From contig JALRIU010000006.1 of the NCBI GenBank assembly GCA_023255355.1, positions 1 through 15,024 on the forward strand: DNA of 15,024 nucleotides, in the 5' to 3' direction. Below the pieces are notes generated by a model. It saw only the letters and a list, made by a program, of their open reading frames with translations. It did no database searches and was not told the DNA's origin. The stretch is from Pseudomonadales bacterium. Lineage in GTDB: Bacteria; Pseudomonadota; Gammaproteobacteria; Pseudomonadales; JAHEIH01. Position 1 is the first letter of the stretch. Each line of letters starts with the position of its first letter. The position numbers and the translations under genes were made by a program. This document shows positions 6,441 to 13,887 of the stretch, piece by piece.

Positions 6441-7557
6441 ACGGTAATAATTCACTAGCCCGTTGTTGATATTCAGAATTATCTTCGGCCTCGGCCTGGC
6501 AAAATTCTTCGACTGCTCTATGAAATCCCTGATGTTTTAAATAGTGCCAAGAGATCGTAGTGATCGGTCTAAAGCCGCGTTGGATTTTATGTTCACCCTG
6601 CGCACCTGGATCAAAATGCTGCAAATTATTGGAGATGCAGTATTCAATCCCTTGGTAGTAGCACAATTCAAAATGCAGTTGATCATAATTTTGTAAGCAG
6701 CCCCAATAGCGCCCGTAGAGGGTGTCATCGTCTTTAAAACATAGCGCGCAAGCGACAATATTGTCGCCATCATAGGCAACATTCAAGACAATAGCGTGCG
6801 CCATGGTTTTGGCTATTTCCATAAAAAACTCGCGCGTTAAATAGCCTTGATGACCGCTACGTTTTAAGTAGGTAACTTGGTAGCAGGTATAAAAACTTTC
6901 CCATACTTTTTCATCGGCATCTATGCCTTCGATGATTTTACAGATTAATCCCTGCTCAATGACTTTACTGCGCTCGCGTTTCAATGTTTTACGCTTGCGA
7001 GATGTGAATCCCGCTAGAAAGTCATCAAACGTGTTATAGCCCTCGTTATACCAATGATATTGAGTATTTTGACGCTTGGCCCAACCGTATGATTGCCAAT
7101 CTGCTGAGGCATCGTTAGGGGGGAATAATACATGGCAGCCAGACGCGTCAACTTGATCACAAAATTGCGGCAAGGCGGTCATAAAAGCATTTAACGCTGC
7201 TTTATCTTGGGCGCCAATGCGTGGCCCTGTTGCTGGTGTAAAAGGGATGGCACAAAGTAATTTTGGATAGTACTCAAGACCATTTTGTTGATAAGCGTTC
7301 GCCCATGACCAATCAAAAACGTATTCACCATAGGAGTGATATTTCATGTAGCACGGAGCGACAATGACCGGTTGATGCTGTTGATTTCGACCGACTATGT
7401 GGGCAGGTGTCCAGCCACTTTTGGCATTGGCGCTGCCCGAGTTTTCCAAGGCAGCTAAAAATGCGTGTTGAGTAAAGGGGTATGAGCTATCAAAAAGACC
7501 GTTCCAGTCACTAGCATCGATGCTATGAATGCTGCGGCACAATTCAAATTCGATCAT
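6424..7557 (-). CDS. FemAB/GNAT-like protein, COG3146 family
   Basis: Soluble 377-residue protein of the COG3146 family (FemAB-like, GNAT fold), annotated elsewhere as a predicted N-acyltransferase; its substrate is not established. Visible hallmarks: SSYPFTQHAFLAALENSG (about 28-45), CYMKYHSYGEYVFDWSWA (about 72-89), FTPATGPRIG (about 107-116), the basic FTSRKRKTLKRERSKV (about 185-200), GRYWGC with HFELCYYQGIEYCI (about 278-304), and the near-invariant GAQGEHKIQRGF (about 314-325). It overlaps ubiA by ATGA, so translation is coupled; the longer frame beginning at 7629 lies within ubiA and is not preferred. Its 3' end overlaps the DUF938 gene by 17 bases. Confidence 0.9.
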   Translation of the reverse strand: MIEFELCRSIHSIDASDWNGLFDSSYPFTQHAFLAALENSGSANAKSGWTPAHIVGRNQQHQPVIVAPCYMKYHSYGEYVFDWSWANAYQQNGLEYYPKLLCAIPFTPATGPRIGAQDKAALNAFMTALPQFCDQVDASGCHVLFPPNDASADWQSYGWAKRQNTQYHWYNEGYNTFDDFLAGFTSRKRKTLKRERSKVIEQGLICKIIEGIDADEKVWESFYTCYQVTYLKRSGHQGYLTREFFMEIAKTMAHAIVLNVAYDGDNIVACALCFKDDDTLYGRYWGCLQNYDQLHFELCYYQGIEYCISNNLQHFDPGAQGEHKIQRGFRPITTISWHYLKHQGFHRAVEEFCQAEAEDNSEYQQRASELLPFKACE

Positions 7558-8411
7558 AATCGCCCTAATATCAACCCTAGTAAAATGACCCAGCCAACAT
7601 GATTGTTGTTTAAAAAAGCTTTTAGGCAAGCCATGCGTTCTCGGTCTTTAGTCATACGTGATTGCTTGATAAAAAGCCCCGCTGCAATTAATAAAGCAAC
7701 ATAGTACGCTAGGCCAATATTTTCTAGCCAACCAATCGTTGCCATCAGTACGATGAATCCTATCTGTAAAAATGCGATGACTTTACGGTCATGATGCCCA
7801 AACAAAATGGCGGTAGAACGAATGCCAATAGCTATATCATCGTCGCGGTCAACCATGGCGTAATACGTATCGTAGGCGACAACCCACAGCAGATTAGCTA
7901 TAAACAAAAGCCAGGTAATGAGTGTCAATGCATTCATCTCAGCGGCAAAGGCCATAGGAATAGACCAAGAAAACGCTGCGCCCAAAACGACTTGAGGCAA
8001 GTGAGTATAGCGTTTCATGAACGGATAAATACTCGCAATGAGCAATGCGCCGGGTGCCAATAGCATGGTAAAAATATTTGTGGCAGCAACCAGTAGCACA
8101 GAAATAAAAATGAGCAGTAAGAATAGCCACTTGGCCTCTTGTTCTGTTACACGGCCCGCGGTTAATGGCCTGTCTTTGGTACGCGCGACATATTTATCAA
8201 CATTACGATCGGCGTAATCATTGATAACACAGCCGGCCGAACGCATGGTAAAACTGCCGAGACTAAAAATGACTACATTGATTAGGCTTGGCATTCCTTC
8301 AGCGGCAAACCAAAGTGCCCACAGCGTTGGCCATAGCACTAAATACGTGCCTATTGGGCTGTCTGCTCGCATGAGCTTGATGTATTGAGGCAGATTTTTA
8401 GCAGTAAGCAT
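7554..8411 (-). CDS. ubiA: 4-hydroxybenzoate polyprenyltransferase
   Basis: Membrane prenyltransferase that attaches the polyprenyl tail to 4-hydroxybenzoate, the second dedicated step of ubiquinone synthesis. Its 285 residues match UbiA length. Both magnesium-diphosphate motifs are intact: NDYADRNVD (64-72) and YDTYYAMVDRDDD (181-193), and the conserved KDRPLTAGRV (79-88) follows the first. Hydrophobic spans fill the rest, as expected for a nine-helix enzyme. Chorismate lyase (ubiC), often adjacent, is not seen here; upstream is the divergent hupB. The ribosome site before the ATG is poor. A CATAAT at about 8442-8447 on the - strand could be its -10, with a weak -35. Confidence 0.96.
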   Translation of the reverse strand: MLTAKNLPQYIKLMRADSPIGTYLVLWPTLWALWFAAEGMPSLINVVIFSLGSFTMRSAGCVINDYADRNVDKYVARTKDRPLTAGRVTEQEAKWLFLLLIFISVLLVAATNIFTMLLAPGALLIASIYPFMKRYTHLPQVVLGAAFSWSIPMAFAAEMNALTLITWLLFIANLLWVVAYDTYYAMVDRDDDIAIGIRSTAILFGHHDRKVIAFLQIGFIVLMATIGWLENIGLAYYVALLIAAGLFIKQSRMTKDRERMACLKAFLNNNHVGWVILLGLILGRL

Positions 8412-8507
8412 GGTGGTTAATCATTGGATTTAGCTGTCATTATGCGACAAATTACATCACGCTAAAACAAATCCTAAAAAAAAGTACCAATATTCGACCA
8501 AAGTCGC

Positions 8508-8536
8508 TTGGAATAAGGCAACAATGCTGATAGTTT
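8508..8536 (+). promoter_or_regulatory. Candidate hupB promoter
   Basis: TTGGAA (8508-8513), a 17-base spacer and TAGTTT (8531-8536) preceded by TGA make an extended -10 promoter of moderate quality. The predicted start near 8543 falls in the palindrome at 8540-8554. Confidence 0.38.
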
Positions 8537-8539
8537 GTA

Positions 8540-8554
8540 TTTGTCTTAGACAAA
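8540..8554. promoter_or_regulatory. 15-bp palindrome in hupB leader
   Basis: TTTGTCTTAGACAAA has perfect 7-bp arms around one central base. A second, overlapping inverted repeat (AGTTTGT 8532-8538 with ACAAACT 8550-8556) shares part of it. It lies just upstream of the hupB ribosome site (GAGGA 8562-8566) and could be an operator or a leader hairpin. Confidence 0.4.
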
Positions 8555-8572
8555 CTTTAATGAGGAATAATA

Positions 8573-8845
8573 ATGAATAAATCGGAATTAGTTGCTGCTG
8601 TTGCAGCAAGTGCAGGTATTTCACAAGCTAAAGCTGCGCAAGCAGTCGCGGCATTAACTGATCAAATTGCTAACGCAGCAGCGCGCGGTGAATCGGTAAG
8701 TTTAATTGGTTTTGGAACATTTTCTGTAAGAGAGCGTTCAGCGCGTACAGGTAAAAACCCACAAACTGGTGCAACTATTCAAATTGCTGCATCAAAAACA
8801 GTGGGTTTTAAACCTGGTAAGGCATTAAAAGACGCGGTTAATTAA
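8573..8845 (+). CDS. hupB: HU family DNA-binding protein
   Basis: Nucleoid-associated histone-like protein that bends and compacts DNA as a dimer. It has 90 residues, the standard HU length. The N-terminal MNKSELVAAVAASAGISQAKA helix pair is typical. GFGTFSVRERSARTGKNPQTG (about 46-66) contains the beta-arm opening and the GKNPQTG turn with the DNA-intercalating proline, and the ending FKPGKALKDAVN is canonical. A good GAGGA ribosome site lies 6 bases before the ATG. It is transcribed alone and converges on recG, sharing the 4 bases TTAA of the two stop codons. Its terminator lies within recG. The hupB rather than hupA name is by overall resemblance only. Confidence 0.95.
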   Translation: MNKSELVAAVAASAGISQAKAAQAVAALTDQIANAAARGESVSLIGFGTFSVRERSARTGKNPQTGATIQIAASKTVGFKPGKALKDAVN

Positions 8846-8850
8846 GCGTC
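8827..8850 (-). terminator. Weak terminator-like hairpin at end of recG
   Basis: On the - strand GACGC (8846-8850), a 10-base loop and GCGTC (8831-8835) are followed by TTTT. It straddles both stop codons of recG and hupB. The short stem and T-run make it a doubtful terminator for the long gmk-to-recG unit. Confidence 0.28.
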
Positions 8851-10917
8851 AGCATATCGATCAGCGCCGGCTAGCCAGCGCTGTACAAGAGCCTCGGCTT
8901 TGTCCGGGGCTTTTTTTATCAGTAGTTCTGCCAGTTGCCTGGCATCATCAAATAGATGAGCATCACGACCTAGATCTGCCACTTTCATTTGGGCAACACC
9001 GGTTTGACGGGTTCCCATAAACTCGCCAGGGCCGCGCAGTTTTAGATCTTCTTCAGCAATGATAAAACCGTTGGTTGTTTCGCGCATAATCTTTAGGCGT
9101 TGTTTGCCATTCAGCGATAACGGATCTTGGTACATCAAGACACAATGGCTAGCTTCGCTACCGCGGCCTACTCTGCCTCGCAGCTGATGTAACTGAGCAA
9201 GACCAAGCCGCTCTGGGTTTTCTATGATCATCAGGCTTGCATTAGGCACGTTAACACCGACTTCAATAACTGTTGTGGCGACCAAAAGGTCTATTTCTGC
9301 ACGTTTGAATGCGTCCATGACTATCGACTTTTCATCTGCCTTCATTCTACCGTGGACTAAACCAATACGGGTATTAGGTAACAACATTTGTAATTGGTTG
9401 GCGCAGTCTTCAGCTGCTTGGCATTGTAGCGCTTCAGACTCTTCAATCAGGGTGCACACCCAATACGCTTGTTTGCCAGCATCACAGGCACCCGCGACAC
9501 GAGCGATAACTTGATCGCGACGTGCGTTATCTATAAGCACAGTATTAATCGGAATCCTGCCTGCTGGCAGTTCATCGATGACTGATATATCCAGATCGGC
9601 ATAAGAGCTCATAGCGAGTGTTCGTGGAATAGGTGTTGCTGTCATGATGAGTTGATGTGGCTGAATATCTTTACCTTTTTCTCGCAATGCCAGACGCTGG
9701 TGAACCCCAAAGCGGTGTTGTTCATCGATAACCACCAGACCCAATTTGGCAAAGTCGACCGACTCTTGAAACAGCGCGTGGGTACCGATCAATAATTGAA
9801 TAGAGTTATTTGCCAGCCCTTCCAATACCTCTCGTCGATGTTTAACTCGACTACTACCGGTTAGCCATCCTATATGTATACCTAGTGGCTCAAGCCATTC
9901 TGAAAATGCCTCCAAGTGCTGCTCTGCTAAAATTTCTGTGGGTGCCATAATAGCCACTTGGAAACCATTGGCGATGGCATATAAGGCGCTCAAAGCAGCA
10001 ACAATCGTTTTGCCCGATCCTACATCGCCTTGAATAAGACGATGCATAGGTTGCCCACTGGCAAGATCCAATTCAATATCATGCATGACACGTTGTTGAG
10101 CTCGTGTCAGAGAAAACGGCAGTCTCTTTAGTAATTCGTTTACCAAGCCGCCATTATCGGGTATTGCCACGCCGGGTTGATGTTTAAACTGAGCTTTGCG
10201 AAGCAGCATGGATACTTGGTGGGCAGTCAATTCCTCAAGTGCAAGCCGTTGTTGAGCGGGATGAGTTCCCTCACGTAAGGCTTGCACATCCGCATTGAAA
10301 GGCGCTTCATGCAGGTAGCGTACGGCTTCGGTGAGGCTGATTTGAGCTTGCGGTGCTGAATCAGGTAATAGGTCAGTAACTTGAGTTCGAGCTAGGCAAA
10401 TTAAAGCCTGCTGGCAAAGTTTGCGCCAACTAGCTTGGTGTAGGCCATCGGTACTCGGATAAATAGGTGTCAGGGTGGGTTTGACCGGGCCTAGGGGTTT
10501 TGATGGTTGATCAACATCATACTCGGGATGCACCATTTCATAGCCATGTAAGCCGCGGCGAATTTCACCAAAGGCGCGTAAACGCTGGTTATTTTCGAGC
10601 ATGGTTTTTTGTGCGCCACTGAAGTGGAAAAAGCGTAAATTGATCACCCCAGTGTCGTCCTGCAATCTAACCATTAGGCTGCGGCGCTTACCAAAACTGA
10701 CATCGACTTGACGAATCTCGCCTTCTACGAGGACTTCTTGCCCCAAAAAACATGCCCCAATCGGGGTCAATCTTGAGCGGTCTTGATAGCGAAGCGGAAA
10801 GTGGAAAAGAAGATCTTGAACATTATTAATATTCAATTTGGCCAGTTTATCACGCAGCGCAGGACCAACCCCTTTGAGTTGGTCTACGCTGATCGAGGCG
10901 AGTTTATTGTCTAACAT
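8842..10917 (-). CDS. recG: ATP-dependent DNA helicase RecG
   Basis: Double-stranded DNA translocase that remodels stalled replication forks and branched recombination intermediates. The 691 residues match E. coli RecG (693). The N-terminal wedge/OB region (about 1-240) contains FPLRYQDR and the RRSLMVRLQDDTG strand. Helicase domain 1 carries Walker A GDVGSGKT (about 297-304), APTEILAEQH, the RecG-type DEQH box IDEQHRFGVHQR (about 397-408) and TATPIPRTLA. Domain 2 carries VHGRMK, ATTVIEVGVNVPN and QLRGRVGRG (about 579-587), followed by the TRG-like GEFMGTRQTG. It lies 17 bases after ridA as last gene of the gmk unit. Its AAGG ribosome site is separated from the ATG by a small GC-rich hairpin (10919-10932). 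All catalytic motifs look intact. Confidence 0.97.
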   Translation of the reverse strand: MLDNKLASISVDQLKGVGPALRDKLAKLNINNVQDLLFHFPLRYQDRSRLTPIGACFLGQEVLVEGEIRQVDVSFGKRRSLMVRLQDDTGVINLRFFHFSGAQKTMLENNQRLRAFGEIRRGLHGYEMVHPEYDVDQPSKPLGPVKPTLTPIYPSTDGLHQASWRKLCQQALICLARTQVTDLLPDSAPQAQISLTEAVRYLHEAPFNADVQALREGTHPAQQRLALEELTAHQVSMLLRKAQFKHQPGVAIPDNGGLVNELLKRLPFSLTRAQQRVMHDIELDLASGQPMHRLIQGDVGSGKTIVAALSALYAIANGFQVAIMAPTEILAEQHLEAFSEWLEPLGIHIGWLTGSSRVKHRREVLEGLANNSIQLLIGTHALFQESVDFAKLGLVVIDEQHRFGVHQRLALREKGKDIQPHQLIMTATPIPRTLAMSSYADLDISVIDELPAGRIPINTVLIDNARRDQVIARVAGACDAGKQAYWVCTLIEESEALQCQAAEDCANQLQMLLPNTRIGLVHGRMKADEKSIVMDAFKRAEIDLLVATTVIEVGVNVPNASLMIIENPERLGLAQLHQLRGRVGRGSEASHCVLMYQDPLSLNGKQRLKIMRETTNGFIIAEEDLKLRGPGEFMGTRQTGVAQMKVADLGRDAHLFDDARQLAELLIKKAPDKAEALVQRWLAGADRYADA
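8862..8883. repeat. 22-bp near-perfect palindrome at end of recG
   Basis: CAGCGC (8862-8867) and GCGCTG (8878-8883) flank a mismatch pair and the inner palindrome GGCTAGCC (8869-8876). Only one position pair of eleven (8868/8877) fails. It lies in the last codons of recG and in the hupB 3' transcript, six bases before the hupB terminator. Confidence 0.5.
8890..8917 (+). terminator. Intrinsic terminator of hupB, inside recG
   Basis: AGCCTCGG (8890-8897) pairs with CCGGGGCT (8904-8911, one G-U) over a 6-base loop and is followed by seven T's (8911-8917). This is a strong canonical terminator 45 bases after the hupB stop. On the opposite strand the same bases encode the KKAPDKAEA stretch of RecG. 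Confidence 0.85.
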
Positions 10918-10934
10918 TGCAGCGGGTGCTGCCC

Positions 10935-11324
10935 TTAAATCACCATAATGGCTTCGATTTCAATATCGGTACCTTTCGGTAGCGAGGCAACTCCGACACA
11001 GGCTCTAGCTGGGTAAGGCTCTTTGAAATAGGTTTTCATAACTTCGTTGACTGCGGCAAAGTCTCCCAGATTAGTAAGTGAAATATTTACTTTCACAAAA
11101 TTTTCTAGGCTACCGCCTGCTGCCTCGGCAACGGCAGTAAGATTATCAAAGACCCGGCGCGCGCGCGCGCTTATATCGTCGCCAACGAGCTCCATGGTGT
11201 CTGGATCAAGTGGGATTTGGCCAGAAAGATATACCGTGCTATCGACTTTGATCGCTTGTGAATAAGGCCCAATAGCCGCTGGAGCTTTGCTGGTATGGAT
11301 GGCCGCTTTGTTACTATTGCTCAT
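10935..11324 (-). CDS. ridA: RidA family reactive intermediate deaminase
   Basis: Small trimeric enzyme that hydrolyses reactive enamine/imine intermediates, such as 2-aminoacrylate formed by PLP enzymes, and so protects those enzymes. It has 129 residues, typical of the family. Characteristic parts are APAAIGPYSQAIKV (about 14-27), VYLSGQIPLDP (about 31-41), NLTAVAEAAGGSLENFVKV (about 61-79), and the end PARACVGVASLPKGTDIEIEAI, whose Arg is the substrate-carboxylate-binding residue of the family. GGAG lies 6 bases before the ATG, 11 bases after spoT. In E. coli this position in the operon is held by trmH; the ridA arrangement is Pseudomonas-like. A (GC)7 run at 11157-11170 encodes ARAR. Confidence 0.95.
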   Translation of the reverse strand: MSNSNKAAIHTSKAPAAIGPYSQAIKVDSTVYLSGQIPLDPDTMELVGDDISARARRVFDNLTAVAEAAGGSLENFVKVNISLTNLGDFAAVNEVMKTYFKEPYPARACVGVASLPKGTDIEIEAIMVI

Positions 11325-11335
11325 GTGTACTCCAA

Positions 11336-13468
11336 TTAATGTTTAACGCGTGTAATTTTAGACACAACGTTTATCTTACGAATTTTTTTGACGATATTTG
11401 CTAAATGAATACGATCTTTTACGCTGATGAGTAGATACATAGAGCCAAACCTAGCGTCGATCTCTTCGGTACGGATTTTATCGATGTTTATATTTTCCGT
11501 ACTGAGCATAGCAGCAATTTTAGCAAGCAAACCACGTTCATTTTGATAGTCAATTTTAAGTTCAACCGGAAACTCCCCACTGATCTCGTCGGCCCAAGAA
11601 ATACTCACACATTTGTCCGGGTTGTTAAGAAATTCTGCAACGTTAGCGCAGCTATCTAAGTGAATGACCATGCCCCGTCCTGCGGTGATAAAGCCAACGA
11701 TGGGGTCGCCGGGAATCGGATGACAACAGTTGGCGTAATTCATGATCATCCCTTCAGTGCCGGTAATCATTAGCGTCGAATCTGCCGAATCATTCAGGTT
11801 GTTCTCATCTACACCTTGGTAGCTGAGCAGACGTCTTGCAGTAACATAAGCAACCCGTTTGCCCACACCGACTTCACCTAATATCGTATCAAAATTATCA
11901 ACCTTGGCCTCTTTTACAAAAATGTCGAATGTCTCGGGTGTTATTTGATCAAAATTGTGCCCCAAGTTATTAATCGTTCTCATCAGGATACGTCGACCCA
12001 AGGTTATAGCTTCGGTAGTGCCTTGCGATTTTAAGTAGTGACGAATATTGCTTCGAGCCTTGGCAGTTATGACTTGATCAAGCCAGTTTGGATTTGGGTG
12101 GGCGTTGGGGGCGGTGATAATTTCAACAGTTTGTCCACTTTTAAGTGGCGTGGTAAGCGGCATCAATTGCTTGTCGATACGACAGGCAATACTGGTATTG
12201 CCGACATCGGTATGGACCAAATAAGCGAAATCAATCGCGTTAGCCCCTGTGGGTAATTCATAAATTTTGCCACGAGGACTAAAAACATAAATGTCATCGG
12301 GGAAAAGATCGATTTTGACGTTTTCTATAAACTCTAGCGAGTCATTGGCCCTAGATTGCATATCCAGCAGGCCTTTAATCCATTGCTGGGCTTTGGCTTG
12401 ACCGCTAATTTTGGCCTCGGCTTTATCAGCCTTGTAAAGCCAATGGGAAGCAATGCCGTTATTGGCTATAACATCCATTTCGTGAGTGCGAATTTGAATT
12501 TCGATAGGTACACCATACATGCCAAACAGAACAGTATGTAAAGACTGGTAACCATTGGATTTAGGAATAGCGATATAGTCTTTAAACATCGATGTCATGG
12601 GTTTGTAGAGACTATGCACTACCCCAAGTATTCGGTAGCAAGAATCGACATTATTGGTAATAATCCGAAAAGCAAAAACATCCATAATGTCTTTAAACGG
12701 ACGTTTAGACATTTTTTTGTAAATACTGTAAAGGTGCTTTTCGCGGCCAGTAACGATGCTGGCTAGACCTTCATCCTGTAAGCGATTTTCAATCGCCAAA
12801 CGAATGTTCTCAATGAGTGCCTTGCGATTTCCACGCACGGTTTTTACCGCCGATGCAATCCGATTTGCGCGCATTGGGTGCATGGCTATAAAACCTAGAT
12901 CTTCAAATTCTATGGATAAATCGTGCATGCCTAACTTAGCAGCAATAGGCGCATAGATGTCGAGTGTTTCGCGGGCAATGCGACGACGCTTATCGGGCCT
13001 TAAAACGCCTAGCGTTCGCATGTTGTGCAGGCGGTCGCAGAGTTTAACTAAAATAACACGAATATCCTCTGCCATAGCGAGTACCATCTTTTGGAAGTTC
13101 TCAGCTTGGGCTTCGGCTTTTGAGTTGAATTCAATCTGGGTAAGTTTACTGACACCATCTACAATATCAGCAACATCGTGACCGAATTGACTGATGATAT
13201 GTTCTTTTGATATTTCGGTATCTTCAATGACATCATGCAGCATAGCTGCCATAAGGCTTTGAGCGTCTAAGTGAAGGCTGGCAAGAATACCTGCGACAGC
13301 AAGGGGGTGGGTGACGTAAGGCTCACCACTGCGGCGCTTTTGACCATCGTGCGCTTGTTCTGCATAAAAATACGCACGAATAACATTATTGATCGCGTCT
13401 TCGTCCATGTATGTACGCAAACGACTGTTAAGCTGATCAAGTGTCTTAATTTCTGACAAATAAGGCAT
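11336..13468 (-). CDS. spoT: Bifunctional (p)ppGpp hydrolase/synthetase SpoT
   Basis: RelA/SpoT homologue controlling the stringent-response alarmone (p)ppGpp. Domains in the 710 residues: an HD hydrolase with H54, H78-D79, E82-D83 (HDVIEDT) and D145 (KLCDRLHN), all intact; a synthetase (about 240-345) with NGYQSLHT (305-312) and IEIQIRT (322-328); TGS (about 389-450, DDIYVFSPRGKIYELPTGA); a helical region; a Cys-containing NYANCCHPIPGDP (578-589); and a C-terminal ACT domain (about 635-708). The segment aligned with the RXKD motif of bifunctional enzymes reads PFKD (257-260): K and D are present, unlike the RFHS I recall for E. coli SpoT, so synthesis activity is likely retained. A GGAA lies just upstream of the ATG. 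It follows rpoZ behind a terminator-like structure. Confidence 0.96.
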   Translation of the reverse strand: MPYLSEIKTLDQLNSRLRTYMDEDAINNVIRAYFYAEQAHDGQKRRSGEPYVTHPLAVAGILASLHLDAQSLMAAMLHDVIEDTEISKEHIISQFGHDVADIVDGVSKLTQIEFNSKAEAQAENFQKMVLAMAEDIRVILVKLCDRLHNMRTLGVLRPDKRRRIARETLDIYAPIAAKLGMHDLSIEFEDLGFIAMHPMRANRIASAVKTVRGNRKALIENIRLAIENRLQDEGLASIVTGREKHLYSIYKKMSKRPFKDIMDVFAFRIITNNVDSCYRILGVVHSLYKPMTSMFKDYIAIPKSNGYQSLHTVLFGMYGVPIEIQIRTHEMDVIANNGIASHWLYKADKAEAKISGQAKAQQWIKGLLDMQSRANDSLEFIENVKIDLFPDDIYVFSPRGKIYELPTGANAIDFAYLVHTDVGNTSIACRIDKQLMPLTTPLKSGQTVEIITAPNAHPNPNWLDQVITAKARSNIRHYLKSQGTTEAITLGRRILMRTINNLGHNFDQITPETFDIFVKEAKVDNFDTILGEVGVGKRVAYVTARRLLSYQGVDENNLNDSADSTLMITGTEGMIMNYANCCHPIPGDPIVGFITAGRGMVIHLDSCANVAEFLNNPDKCVSISWADEISGEFPVELKIDYQNERGLLAKIAAMLSTENINIDKIRTEEIDARFGSMYLLISVKDRIHLANIVKKIRKINVVSKITRVKH

Positions 13469-13486
13469 TTAGTTTCCGCAGAATCG

Positions 13487-13531
13487 TTATGCCCTAAACA
13501 AAAAAAGGGCATAAAAGTTATTTATGCCCTT
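13487..13531 (-). terminator. Terminator/competing hairpin between rpoZ and spoT
   Basis: Read on the - strand, an 11-bp perfect stem (13521-13531 with 13505-13515, 5-base loop) runs into a T-tract (13500-13506, its first two T's in the stem): an intrinsic terminator 31 bases after the rpoZ stop. A third arm (AGGGCATAA, 13487-13495) repeats the first and can pair with the second over 9 bp, breaking the terminator. That arm ends 18 bases before the spoT ATG. The layout is that of an attenuator; which fold dominates cannot be told from sequence. Confidence 0.7.
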
Positions 13532-13562
13532 AAGATACACGAACTTTGTTGTGGCAAAAAGC

Positions 13563-13838
13563 CTAGAATTCGTCGTTATCCAATTTTACGATGTTTGTTT
13601 CTAGAGACATGTTCTCAAAGCTAATTTCTTGCTCTGGTTCTTCATCTAAAATGCTAGCATCAACAAGATTTTCAGCGATTTCACGAAGCGCAATAACAGT
13701 AGGTTTATCTGAATCTTCTTCTACAAGTGGATCTTTACCACCAGTAGCAATTTGGCGGGCGCGCTTACTAGCGACCATAACCAATTCAAAACGGTTAGCA
13801 ACTTTATCCAAACAATCTTCAACGGTAACGCGTGCCAT
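13563..13838 (-). CDS. rpoZ: RNA polymerase omega subunit
   Basis: Smallest core subunit of RNA polymerase; it chaperones beta-prime and forms part of a ppGpp site in proteobacteria. Its 91 residues equal the E. coli length. MARVTVEDCLDKVANRFELVMVASKRARQ is the canonical N-terminal block contacting beta-prime, followed by KDPLVEEDSDKPTVIALREIAENLV, and an acidic variable tail (EEPEQEISFENMSLE). AGGAAA lies about 9 bases before the ATG. It is 49 bases downstream of gmk and 94 upstream of spoT, so a polymerase subunit that takes part in ppGpp sensing is co-encoded with the enzyme that makes and destroys ppGpp. Confidence 0.97.
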   Translation of the reverse strand: MARVTVEDCLDKVANRFELVMVASKRARQIATGGKDPLVEEDSDKPTVIALREIAENLVDASILDEEPEQEISFENMSLETNIVKLDNDEF

Positions 13839-13887
13839 GGAGTTTTTTCCTGTGAGTGTTGACGAAAAGAGCGAGATTATAGCCGGT

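Noticed and set aside
7558..7629. Longer start of the FemAB-like protein inside ubiA
   Set aside because: The ATGA overlap at 7554-7557 is the usual coupled start, and the extra 24 residues merely mirror ubiA in another frame.
12038..12256. Open frame on + inside spoT, and similar frames in recG, ubiA, dctM and gmk
   Set aside because: They are complementary shadows of well-conserved genes, with low-complexity or unlikely composition and no ribosome sites.
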